Shown here: positions 17,732 through 26,737 of the stretch, piece by piece
How the letters are laid out: every line of letters begins with the position of its first letter
How positions within the stretch are numbered: the stretch's first letter is position 1
Source of the DNA: Nitrospirota bacterium
GTDB taxonomy: Bacteria; Nitrospirota; Thermodesulfovibrionia; Thermodesulfovibrionales; SM23-35
Assembly: GCA_040754395.1 (NCBI GenBank)
Contig: JBFMCL010000015.1
Location: 1-64,000, forward strand
Direction of reading: 5' to 3'
DNA length: 64,000 bases
Notes under the pieces: model-generated
Told to the model about the DNA's origin: nothing
What the model saw: the letters and a program-made list of their open reading frames with translations, nothing else
Databases searched by the model: none
Position numbers and translations under genes: made by a program

Positions 17732-20179
17732 ATGCATACTGAACAGCCTTCAGTCTCGATTATCGTAAGGATAAAACACAGTCCGAAACTCCTTCAAAGG
17801 GCCTTAAAAAGTATTGCGGCACAGACGTTCAGGAAGATAGAGGTCGTGCTTGTTGATGACGGGTCCTTTATGCTTGCTGAGGATGAGATGCAGGGGATCC
17901 TTGGGCATATTCCGCTCAGCCGTGTCAGATGTGAAAAGGACACCGGGAACACTCATTCGGGGAATACCGGTATCCGGCGTGCCAGAGGGAAATACATCGG
18001 TTTCCTTGATGATAAAGACGCGTTATACCCTGAACATGTTGAAGTGCTGAGAAACCTTCTGGCCGGCAGTGATTACAAGGTAGTCTATGCAAACTGCGAG
18101 GCGGTATCTCTCTCGTGCGTTCCCGGTACAGATGCGTTTGATGAGATATCCGAGGGGAGCCAGGGAATGTGGGGGCCTTCATCCGATGTGAGACTGTTTG
18201 AGGATGCGGTTCCATTGTCATCGATACTCTTTGACAATGATATTCTCAGGAGCAGCGGCGGGTTCGATGCAACGCTCGGAATGTTCGAAGACTGGGACCT
18301 GATTATCCGCATTTTTTCCCTGACGCCTTTCTATCATGTAGCGGCAGTCACTTCCAGATATACGCGGGAGATCAGGGATTGCGGGCTTCCCGCGACAGAT
18401 CCGGACCAGCTCAGGTCCGCGTATATCAGGGTGCTGGAGAAGCATACAGAGAAGATCACGCCGCACACAATATATTCTTATCTGACGTGCAAGGAAGAGT
18501 TCAGGCGTGAACAGGAGAGGCTCATCAGAAGCCTTGAGGACGAGCTGTTACGGCAGAAGAAATATCTCGGCCATGCAGGAAGTGCACCGGCGGATTCCGG
18601 ACCTCCCGGTGATCAGATGTCTGCTGTCGGACACCTCACCGATATCAGGAAGCAGCTGGATGAAAAAAACAGCTATATTGAAGAGATCCACCGGAGCCTC
18701 GGATGGAAGATGCTGATGTTTTACCGGCAGAAAATAAAGACTTTTGTGGCTCCTGAAGGGACAAAGCGGCAGAAATTCTACCGTCTTGCGCTTGCCAGCA
18801 TGCCCCTGCTCAGGGAAAAGGGGGCCCCCTTTGTCTTCAGAAAAGCGAAGAACGTGCTGCGCCGGCTGAGGGCTGAAAAAAATATAGAAAAGGAACAGTA
18901 CCATATCCCCGCGATTCATGATGAAATACCCGGCACGGCAGATGTCAGGGTATCTGTGGTGATTCCGACAAGAAATGCAGGCAGAGACTTCCGTTATACC
19001 CTCGAAAAAATATCGGGGCAGAAAGGCATCAGGGAGATTGAACTGATCATCGTCGACTCAGGCTCTGAGGACGGCACCCTTGCGCTGGCAGAGAGGTATG
19101 GCGCACGTGTCTTTTCGGTGAACCCGTTTGACTTCAATCACGGGGCTACCAGGAATTTCGGAGCTGAAAAAGCGTCGGGGGATTTTCTGGTATTCATGTC
19201 GCAGGATGCGATACCGATTGGTGACCTCTGCCTTTTCAATCTGATCAGCAAAATGCATCAGGACATGGGGATCGCCGCCGCGACCTTAAAACAGGTCCCG
19301 AGAAGCGACGCAGATCTGTTTTCATGCTGGCAGCTCTGGTTTTATAACGACAGGCTGCTCAGATATTCGGAAGACTTTGTTGCGGCCCTGAACACCGCAT
19401 ATCCTGAAGGCGTTTCCCCCGAAGAGAAAAGGAGACTCATGCAGATAGACAATGTCTTTTCCTGTTTCCGGAGAGAGGTGTTCAACAGGTTCAGATTCAG
19501 GGAGATTGCATATGCAGAGGATCTGGACCTCGGCAGGAGACTGATCGAAGGCGGGCATAAAATACTGTTCATGATTTCATCGGGCGTGATCCATTCCCAC
19601 AACAGGCCTGCTGAATATTTTTTCAGGAGAGGATATATTGACACAAGGACACTGCTTCAGCTTCTCCGCCATGAACCGATCAATTGGGAAAATGTCGGGA
19701 TTACCTCGGTCGAGCAGATGCTGGCATATCTCTATTCACTGTACAAGAGGGTGAACTACTCGATGGAGGAATTTGCATTTTCCTCCGGGGACGGATATCC
19801 GCTTGACCAGTTGATATCAGCAATCAAAAGCCAGATTCAGGATACCCGGAATCCCCTCGTTCTTCGCGGAGAACCGGGGATCGACAGGCTTTTCACAAGA
19901 TTCTTCTCGGGGAGTTTCCATCAGAACGGAAAAAGCATGCCGGCAGGGGATGATATCCTTATGCATCAGTATTTCATGTTTCTGGACAGTTTCTCTGAAT
20001 ATCTCACCGGAAGCAATATGCGAGTTGTTCCGGGAAACATGAAAAAGGAACTGATCGAGACATTGTATAAACTCTTTGCCTGGACATCCGGTGCAACTAT
20101 CGGGAATTTCATCGCCTTTTCGGAAAGCAGGGGGGAGTCCTACCGGAACTCCTATGTGGAAACGATACTGGGGAACTGA
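17732..20179 (+). CDS. Two-domain GT2 glycosyltransferase (module 1)
   Basis: An 815-residue cytoplasmic protein with a GT-A (GT2) domain at about 1-210, a charged linker of helices at about 245-380 with a GWKMLMFYR motif, and a second GT2 domain from about 403 (VSVVIPTRNAGRDF). The second domain belongs to the rhamnosyltransferase-like group with QDA in place of DxD (FMSQDAIP). The first domain has LDDKD where its paralogs at 22323 and 29192 have LDDDD, and SPKLL where they have DRPxLL, so its metal site may be altered. Domains like these add sugars to a lipid-linked chain. It heads a plus-strand array; the next gene begins two bases after its stop. Confidence 0.88.
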   Translation: MHTEQPSVSIIVRIKHSPKLLQRALKSIAAQTFRKIEVVLVDDGSFMLAEDEMQGILGHIPLSRVRCEKDTGNTHSGNTGIRRARGKYIGFLDDKDALYPEHVEVLRNLLAGSDYKVVYANCEAVSLSCVPGTDAFDEISEGSQGMWGPSSDVRLFEDAVPLSSILFDNDILRSSGGFDATLGMFEDWDLIIRIFSLTPFYHVAAVTSRYTREIRDCGLPATDPDQLRSAYIRVLEKHTEKITPHTIYSYLTCKEEFRREQERLIRSLEDELLRQKKYLGHAGSAPADSGPPGDQMSAVGHLTDIRKQLDEKNSYIEEIHRSLGWKMLMFYRQKIKTFVAPEGTKRQKFYRLALASMPLLREKGAPFVFRKAKNVLRRLRAEKNIEKEQYHIPAIHDEIPGTADVRVSVVIPTRNAGRDFRYTLEKISGQKGIREIELIIVDSGSEDGTLALAERYGARVFSVNPFDFNHGATRNFGAEKASGDFLVFMSQDAIPIGDLCLFNLISKMHQDMGIAAATLKQVPRSDADLFSCWQLWFYNDRLLRYSEDFVAALNTAYPEGVSPEEKRRLMQIDNVFSCFRREVFNRFRFREIAYAEDLDLGRRLIEGGHKILFMISSGVIHSHNRPAEYFFRRGYIDTRTLLQLLRHEPINWENVGITSVEQMLAYLYSLYKRVNYSMEEFAFSSGDGYPLDQLISAIKSQIQDTRNPLVLRGEPGIDRLFTRFFSGSFHQNGKSMPAGDDILMHQYFMFLDSFSEYLTGSNMRVVPGNMKKELIETLYKLFAWTSGATIGNFIAFSESRGESYRNSYVETILGN

Positions 20180-20181
20180 GC

Positions 20182-21420
20182 ATGAACATACTTTATGTAG
20201 TCAATGATTTCTTCCCGATGTATTACGGAGGCGTTGAAAGATATGTCCTGAATATCAGCAAACAGATGCAGAAATCAGGACATGCCGTAAAAGTCCTCAC
20301 CTACGGGATGGATGACAGAACCCGGGGATACGCCTCGAAAGGGAAGATACTGCATAAACAGTATACATATGAAAATATCCCGGTGATATCAGTCAGACAT
20401 CCGGATATCCCTCCTGATATCGGATTCAGAATCGGTGACGACATGATTGAACATGACCTCTTCGGGATCATTCAGCAGGAAAACGCGGACGTCATTCATG
20501 TTGCCCATCCCATGAAACTGAATCCGGTGGTCAATATCGCTTCAGAGCTGCATATCCCGTCAGTGCTGACGCTGACTGATTTCTGGCTCCTCTGCCCAAG
20601 GGGGAGGTTTTTCAAGCCGGACTATTCCGCCTGCAATTCCCCCATGAACGGCGTGAAATGCATCAGGGAATGCGGGATAGACTCCTCGGTCACCGAGCGG
20701 TACAAAAAGGCCGGGGAGATATTCCGGAAGGCTGCAAAAATAATCGCCCCTTCACGGTTCATTATCAGGGTTTTTGAAAACAACGGCTGGGACAAGGAGA
20801 TCGCCCTGGTCAGGCATGGTTTTGCGCATGGCTGTGCTCGGGAAGCTGCAAAGAAACGCACGCGTGAAAACGGGTCCGTTGTGTTCGGGTATACAGGGCT
20901 GATCACAAAATTCAAGGGGCTTGACCTTCTGGTCGAATCGTTCCGGAACATCAGGAACAGGAACATCTCTTTGTATATCTACGGGGATATTTATCAGGAA
21001 TGGGTGTGGGAACGGACTTTTTACGAGGATCTGGTGCAATCCGCTCAGGGGGACAGCCGGGTAAGGTTTATGGGGAGATATACCCATAACGACCTGCCGG
21101 AAATATTCAGTACGATAGATATCAACGTAATCCCGTCCACCACACTCGAAAGCTACGGGCTTGTCGTTACCGAAAGCATCTCGTACAATGTCCCGGTAAT
21201 CGTCTCTGATATTGTGGGAAGCGCATATGAATATGTGTCAGACGGCCTGAACGGATTCATTTTCCCTGTGAATTCTCCCGGGCAGCTCGGGCAGATCATG
21301 CAGCGCATTGCAGATAATCCGCGGCTGATCGATTCATTGCGGGATAATATTGTGCTTCCGCCCCGGATCGAAGAGGAGGCCTTCATGCTTGAAGGTATTT
21401 ACAAGGAATTGGTCCGTTGA
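20182..21420 (+). CDS. GT4 glycosyltransferase (module 1)
   Basis: A 412-residue GT-B fold retaining glycosyltransferase. The N-terminal part has the glycine-rich FPMYYGGVERYVLNISK loop of GT4 enzymes; the C-terminal part has VFGYTG..KGLDLL, then the EX7E motif (ESYGLVVTE) and NVPVIVSDIVG. The acceptor and donor cannot be told from sequence. It is closely related in layout to the proteins at 24630, 26730 and 31302. Its ribosome site (GGGGA) lies in the 3' end of the previous gene. Confidence 0.9.
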   Translation: MNILYVVNDFFPMYYGGVERYVLNISKQMQKSGHAVKVLTYGMDDRTRGYASKGKILHKQYTYENIPVISVRHPDIPPDIGFRIGDDMIEHDLFGIIQQENADVIHVAHPMKLNPVVNIASELHIPSVLTLTDFWLLCPRGRFFKPDYSACNSPMNGVKCIRECGIDSSVTERYKKAGEIFRKAAKIIAPSRFIIRVFENNGWDKEIALVRHGFAHGCAREAAKKRTRENGSVVFGYTGLITKFKGLDLLVESFRNIRNRNISLYIYGDIYQEWVWERTFYEDLVQSAQGDSRVRFMGRYTHNDLPEIFSTIDINVIPSTTLESYGLVVTESISYNVPVIVSDIVGSAYEYVSDGLNGFIFPVNSPGQLGQIMQRIADNPRLIDSLRDNIVLPPRIEEEAFMLEGIYKELVR

Positions 21421-21436
21421 TTCATTACGCAGGATT

Positions 21437-22291
21437 ATGCCACAGATATCAATTATAATCAGGACAAAGAATGAAGAGGATTCCGTCGGGATGACCCTGC
21501 AGGGCATTTTCCGTCAAAAGGGAGACCTTTCTCCCGAGGTGCTCGTCATAGACTCGGGTTCTACGGACAGGACGCTTGAAATCGCGGGCACCTATCCGGT
21601 AAAGATCATCACCATCCCACCTTCAGATTTCACTTACGGGCATGCGCTCAACCGGGGCATCAGGGAATCTTCAGGGAAGATTGCCTGTCTTCTTTCCGCG
21701 CATTCCGTTCCCGAGGGAACAGAATGGCTTGCTGAACTGGTGAAGCCGATAACAGGTGGAACTGCCCATGCCACGTATGGCAGGCAGATTCCTGTGAAGG
21801 GGGTAAATCCTTTTGAGGAAGTATCCCTCAGCAGGCATTTCCCTGAGACCGAACGTGCTGCGGGCAGGGTGCCGTTCTCGAATGCAAACTGTGCCTTTCT
21901 CCGGCAGATGTGGGAGAAGGTGCAGTTCGATGAGAAACTGACGAGCTGGGAGGATTACCTCTGGTATATTCTCCTGAAAGATTCCTATACGTTCAGGTAC
22001 TGTCCGAGGGCGGCTGTTTCCCATTCGCATCCTTTCTCTGTCAGGGATATTGTGCAAAGAAGGTATAATGACGGCATGGCATTCAGGATGATAAAGGATA
22101 CCTACGGGATAGATGTCGTGGAAGACCTGTATCCGGGCATGACCGCCAAACTCAGGATGTTTCTCTCAGACATGGCAAGTCATGCAGTTTTTTTCAGTAA
22201 GAAGGGGTACAAAAAATATATTCTATTGATACCCGTTGTGAGGATATGCGCATATTTTACTTATTGGAGGGGCTTCAGATCGGCAGGATGA
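21437..22291 (+). CDS. GT2 glycosyltransferase, single domain (module 1)
   Basis: A GT2 protein of 284 residues from the ATG at 21437 (GCAGGA just upstream; the longer reading from 21350 overlaps the previous gene by 71 bases). It opens with ISIIIRTKNEEDSVG and has LVIDSGSTDRT, then LSAHSVPEGTEWL where a DxD motif would be. This Ser-Ala-His-Ser variant is shared with the protein at 25871 and is known in rhamnosyltransferase-like GT2 groups. A late hydrophobic stretch (VFFSKKGYKKYILLIPVVRI) may touch the membrane. Confidence 0.88.
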   Translation: MPQISIIIRTKNEEDSVGMTLQGIFRQKGDLSPEVLVIDSGSTDRTLEIAGTYPVKIITIPPSDFTYGHALNRGIRESSGKIACLLSAHSVPEGTEWLAELVKPITGGTAHATYGRQIPVKGVNPFEEVSLSRHFPETERAAGRVPFSNANCAFLRQMWEKVQFDEKLTSWEDYLWYILLKDSYTFRYCPRAAVSHSHPFSVRDIVQRRYNDGMAFRMIKDTYGIDVVEDLYPGMTAKLRMFLSDMASHAVFFSKKGYKKYILLIPVVRICAYFTYWRGFRSAG

Positions 22292-22322
22292 AAAATCCGG
22301 ACAACTTCAGGATGCAGAGATA

Positions 22323-24629
22323 ATGCAGCAGGAAAACCTTCTGGTTTCCATCATAGTAAGGACAAAGGACCGGCCGGCACTGCTCAGGCGGGCACTGAAG
22401 AGCATCGCTGCGCAGACATACCGTCCGATAGAGGTTGTCCTTGTGAACGACGGCGGATGCGATCTCGATGTCGAAGAACTGGGGCGAATCCTCGGCAATG
22501 CTTCGCTGAACTATATCAGGCTCCGCGAGAACAGGGGAAGGGCGCGTGCAGGGAATACGGGCATCGAAAACGCCCGGGGAGACTATATAGGCTTCCTGGA
22601 CGACGACGACGAATTCTACCCGGAACATATTTCGACACTCATGTCTTTTCTGAAAGACAGCGAGTATCGTATTGCGTATACGGATTCACTCATGGTGTAC
22701 GCAAGATATCACGACTCTACCGGTGAGATGGAGGTGATGCGGAAGGAAGTAATGTTCTCTCACGATTTTGATTTTGACCTCCTTGTCTTTGAAAATTATA
22801 TCCCCCTGCTGTGCCTGCTGTTTGCGCGTGAGACTGTCCTGAGCGTGTCTGGTTTCGATGAATCGTTCGATCTCTATGAGGATTGGGACATGCTTATTCG
22901 GTTGGGGGAGATTCAGCCCTTTCATCATATCAGGAAGACAACAGCAGAATACAGCCAGTGGAGTCTGACGTCCCAGATATCACAGTGGAACATGGATTCG
23001 GATCTCCTGAAACAGGCCTGTCTCAGGGTCCTGAACAAGCATCTTCACAAATTCACTGCATTGAGGATTCATGATCATCTCTCAAGGAGCCTCGTCGTGA
23101 AAAAGCTCGAGCAGAGGATCAACCAGTTACGCGAAACAGAAAAAGAGGGGCAAAGGCTTGAGGAGTTGCTGCAGGCAAAGGAACAGCTTGTCAGCGAGAT
23201 AATGAATACCAGAGGCTGGAGGCTGTTGCAGCACTACAGGCATATCAGGGATGGGTTCCGTGCCCTGTATTCCGGGAAGACGCAGGGAAATCTCCTGCTG
23301 AAAGGGCTGAAAACCCTGAAAACGCAGGGACTGAAAGCACTGGTGTTCAAGATGAACAAGAAACTGCTCTTCTCCCAGTCGATAAAACAGCCGAATCCGG
23401 TCGATTTCTCTTCCCTGCCGGTCCGCAGTGTTTCCGGGTCCGATATCGTACACCCGCTTGAGTCAAGGATATCAGTCATCATTCCTACGAAAAATGCAGG
23501 CAGGGACTTTGAATATATTCTCCAGAAAATATCCCGGCAGGAGGGAATCAGGGAGATAGAACTTCTTATCATTGACTCAGGTTCCGGGGACGGGACTGTA
23601 GACATCGCGAAAAAATATACTGAACACGTCTTTCAGGTCAGCCCTGATGAGTTCCACCATGCGAAGACCCGCAATTTCGGCGCTGAGATGGCAACAGGCG
23701 AATTCCTCGTATTTACCGTGCAGGATGCCATTCCTGCAGGGGCACAGTGGCTGTATAAACTTGTCTCTCCTTTGTCCGCTGGAGAGGCATCTGCGGTTTC
23801 TGCGCGGCAGATTCCACGCTCGGACGCGGACCTCTTTGCAGGCTGGTCATACTGGGACCACGACCTCCGGTATCTTGGAAATGACCGTGAAAGAATCTCT
23901 CAGGTTACACCTGAAGCATTCCTGAAACTCTCTCTTCAGGAGAAAAGATCGCTCGCCTGTCTGGATAATGTATGTTTGGGGATTGCGAAAAAAACATTTG
24001 ATACATATCGGTTCCGTGCCGGGTATGCGGAAGATTTTGAACTCGGCATGCGGATGATCAGCGAAGGGCACCCTCTCATGTTTCAGTCATCGAATGCGGT
24101 CATCCATTCCCACAGCAGGCCGCCTGTCTATTATTTCAGGCGAAGCTGTGCAGATACGCTCATCATGGCGGACATTCTGCAGACAGAGCATGAGGAGATC
24201 GATGAAGAATCAGTTACGGGGGCGATCAGCTATTGCTATGCAATACTGAAAGCGGCTATCGACGAATTACACAGAGACCGGAATCTTCCGACCAATCCCG
24301 AGAAACTGGTTCATGTCCTGCTGAATCTCCTCTATGACAAGATGACCTGGTTCAATCCTTCATGGCAGAACATCTGTGGAGATCAGCTTCTTGATGAATA
24401 TTTCAGAAATATCAGGCCTGGATCAAGGAAAGAGATCGTGTCTGAACTGTATTCAGAAATGGCGGGCAAGCTGTACCGCTTCTCTCAATTCATGAGGGCG
24501 TATGCAGACATTCAGCCTTTCGGGGAAGACTTCACTGCCTGTCTTTACAAGATATTCAGTGTTACAGCCGGAAATTTTCTCGGCAGACATTCTCAGATAC
24601 AGAGCAAATCCCTCTGCGGGGGTATTTAA
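22323..24629 (+). CDS. Two-domain GT2 glycosyltransferase (module 2)
   Basis: A 768-residue protein with the same plan as the one at 17732: first GT2 domain at about 5-215 with an intact LDDDDE metal motif, a helical linker at about 258-320 with a GWRLLQHYR motif, and a second GT2 domain from about 381 (ISVIIPTKNAGRDF) with VQDAIPAG. The first domain is nearly the same as that of the protein at 29192 in its opening 100 residues; the second is close to the second domain at 17732. The gene abuts the next one with no spacer (TAA then ATG). Confidence 0.9.
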   Translation: MQQENLLVSIIVRTKDRPALLRRALKSIAAQTYRPIEVVLVNDGGCDLDVEELGRILGNASLNYIRLRENRGRARAGNTGIENARGDYIGFLDDDDEFYPEHISTLMSFLKDSEYRIAYTDSLMVYARYHDSTGEMEVMRKEVMFSHDFDFDLLVFENYIPLLCLLFARETVLSVSGFDESFDLYEDWDMLIRLGEIQPFHHIRKTTAEYSQWSLTSQISQWNMDSDLLKQACLRVLNKHLHKFTALRIHDHLSRSLVVKKLEQRINQLRETEKEGQRLEELLQAKEQLVSEIMNTRGWRLLQHYRHIRDGFRALYSGKTQGNLLLKGLKTLKTQGLKALVFKMNKKLLFSQSIKQPNPVDFSSLPVRSVSGSDIVHPLESRISVIIPTKNAGRDFEYILQKISRQEGIREIELLIIDSGSGDGTVDIAKKYTEHVFQVSPDEFHHAKTRNFGAEMATGEFLVFTVQDAIPAGAQWLYKLVSPLSAGEASAVSARQIPRSDADLFAGWSYWDHDLRYLGNDRERISQVTPEAFLKLSLQEKRSLACLDNVCLGIAKKTFDTYRFRAGYAEDFELGMRMISEGHPLMFQSSNAVIHSHSRPPVYYFRRSCADTLIMADILQTEHEEIDEESVTGAISYCYAILKAAIDELHRDRNLPTNPEKLVHVLLNLLYDKMTWFNPSWQNICGDQLLDEYFRNIRPGSRKEIVSELYSEMAGKLYRFSQFMRAYADIQPFGEDFTACLYKIFSVTAGNFLGRHSQIQSKSLCGGI

Positions 24630-25874
24630 ATGAGGATACTTCTTGGTGTGCACCAGTTCTTCCCAAAATATTACGCAGGTACGGAACGATATGTGCTGAA
24701 TCTCGCACGGCAGTTCCAGAGGTTTGGCCACCAGGTAAAGGTTCTGACTTATGCGTTCAACGAAGACGGGCACTTCCAGAAAGGCTATTCCCCGAAGATG
24801 TACAGGAAGGAATATTCATACCAGGGAGTACCTGTTGTCGCGTTAAAGCATGCGCATCAGCCGGATGACCACAGTTTTCTTTTCAATTTTTTCGATGACG
24901 AGATATACAGGGAAGTGAAGATGATGCTCGAACGCGATGATCCCTATGATATCTTCCATTGTGCCCATCCGTTCCGTATCGCTTCTTCTGTCCCCGCTGC
25001 CAGGGAGACAGGGTGCAAGGTTGTTGCCATGATTACGGATTATTTCCTGATGTGTCCGCACGGAATCATGCTCCGTCTCGACAACACCCTCTGCACCGGT
25101 CCGGAAGAAGGAAGGAATTGCAGAAAATACTGTTTCAGCAGGGTGACTGCACACACCTGGCAGAAAAGGATGGCCCAGGCCCGTGATGTGGTAAGTCTCT
25201 GTGATTGCATGCTTTCGCCTTCCCGTTTTCTCATCGGGCTTTTTGACTATTCCGGTGTCATCCCTGCCAGCCACTTTGCTCTGTCGCGGCACGGGTTTGA
25301 CTATGCACTGAAGCAAAACTGGGTGTTAAAGGAACCGGGAAAGACGATTACCTTCGGCTACATCGGTACGATACAGTATCATAAAGGGGTACATATCATG
25401 CTTGAAGGTTTCAGCAAGTGCAGTGCACCACAGATCAGGCTGCAGGTCTGGGGCGGTTGTTACGGAGATGAAGGCTACCAGAAACGAATCACGAAAATGG
25501 CGAAAAAGGACCCGCGCATCGAAATCAAGGGCCCTTACGACTATGAACGGATCGGAGAAACGCTCAGGGAAATCGACGCTGTTGTTGTTCCCTCCATATG
25601 GTATGAGAACGCGCCGCTTACCATTCTCTCAGGGCTTGCCTTCGGTATCCCGGTAATCACCTCTGACATCGGGGGAATGCGCGAGATGGTTGAGGATGGC
25701 AAGAACGGATTTATCTTTAGGGTTGGCAGCCCTGACAGCCTCGCAGAAAAAATGAAGCTGATTGCGGAAGAGCCCGGGGTCCTCTCCTCAATACGAAAAA
25801 CCGCCGGTTTCCCGATCCGGATTGAAGAAGAAGCGCTGAATGCTGAGATGGTGTTCAGGGGGCTGCTGCAGTGA
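24630..25874 (+). CDS. GT4 glycosyltransferase (module 2) with altered EX7E
   Basis: A 414-residue GT-B protein, paralog of the one at 20182: FPKYYAGTERYVLNLARQ near residue 10, ITFGYIGTIQYHKG near residue 235, and GIPVITSDIGG. The usual EX7E motif reads ENAPLTILS, so the second glutamate is replaced by serine, while the other GT4 proteins of the array keep it. That Glu contacts the donor sugar in GT4 enzymes, so activity or donor choice may differ. It overlaps the next gene by four bases. Confidence 0.88.
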   Translation: MRILLGVHQFFPKYYAGTERYVLNLARQFQRFGHQVKVLTYAFNEDGHFQKGYSPKMYRKEYSYQGVPVVALKHAHQPDDHSFLFNFFDDEIYREVKMMLERDDPYDIFHCAHPFRIASSVPAARETGCKVVAMITDYFLMCPHGIMLRLDNTLCTGPEEGRNCRKYCFSRVTAHTWQKRMAQARDVVSLCDCMLSPSRFLIGLFDYSGVIPASHFALSRHGFDYALKQNWVLKEPGKTITFGYIGTIQYHKGVHIMLEGFSKCSAPQIRLQVWGGCYGDEGYQKRITKMAKKDPRIEIKGPYDYERIGETLREIDAVVVPSIWYENAPLTILSGLAFGIPVITSDIGGMREMVEDGKNGFIFRVGSPDSLAEKMKLIAEEPGVLSSIRKTAGFPIRIEEEALNAEMVFRGLLQ

Positions 25875-26737
25875 CAGATATCCGTAATCCCTCACTGTCG
25901 GTCGTGATCCGTACAAAAAATGAAGAGAAACATATCGGCGAAGTTCTCGCACGTTTGGGCGAGCAGGTCTATGAAGGCCGTACAGAAGTAGTACTCGTGG
26001 ATTCTGGTTCCTCTGACGAAACCGTGACTGTTGCAGACCGTTTTGGCTGCCGAATCATACATATGAAACCCCGGGAGTTTTCTTTCGGCCGTGCATTGAA
26101 CAGGGGGATCATGCAGGCAGCGGGAGAAATTATTATCTTCCTCAGCGGCCATTCTGTTCCTGCAGGAAAAGACTACTTCAGTAAGATGGTAAAACCTTTT
26201 GCGGATCCTGAGATGGCAGCGACATTCGGCAGGGATATCCCCTGGCCCGATGCCTGTCCTTCGCAGGCGAGGGACATTCTCAACCACTTTCCAGACTCTG
26301 ACCTTGAGGGAAGCAAATTCTCGAATGCGAATGCAGCGGTGAGAAGGAAAATATGGGAGCAGGTACCCTTCGACGAACAGCTGACTGCGTGTGAAGATCT
26401 GCTCTGGGCACAAAAAGTGATGGGTCTCGGGTACAGGATTACATATGTTCCCGGGGCAAGTGTCTATCATTCACATACTGCATCACCTTACTATATCTTC
26501 AGGCGATATCTCAGGGAAAGGAGTTCGGTCAGGAAGATACTCGATCTTCCGGGCCTTGCGATCAAAGACATTCTGAAGAACAGCTTCTGGCATATCAAAT
26601 GCGATTTCCGGTTCGTAAGGGAAAGATCTTATGGGTTCCGCTGGTATTTCCACATACCGCTCTACAGGCTGTCCCAGGAGATCGGGCTCTATATAGGAAG
26701 CAGACGCGCAGAGCAGGGGAGGGGGTCGGTTGGATAG
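25871..26737 (+). CDS. GT2 glycosyltransferase, single domain (module 2)
   Basis: A 288-residue GT2 protein starting at a GTG that overlaps the stop of the gene before; AGGGGG lies about nine bases upstream. Key stretches are LSVVIRTKNEEKHIG, LVDSGSSDETV and FLSGHSVPAGKDY, the same DxD-less variant as at 21437, its nearest paralog in the window. The late acidic ACEDLLW is the usual GT2 catalytic-base region. It overlaps the next start by eight bases. Confidence 0.88.
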   Translation: MTDIRNPSLSVVIRTKNEEKHIGEVLARLGEQVYEGRTEVVLVDSGSSDETVTVADRFGCRIIHMKPREFSFGRALNRGIMQAAGEIIIFLSGHSVPAGKDYFSKMVKPFADPEMAATFGRDIPWPDACPSQARDILNHFPDSDLEGSKFSNANAAVRRKIWEQVPFDEQLTACEDLLWAQKVMGLGYRITYVPGASVYHSHTASPYYIFRRYLRERSSVRKILDLPGLAIKDILKNSFWHIKCDFRFVRERSYGFRWYFHIPLYRLSQEIGLYIGSRRAEQGRGSVG

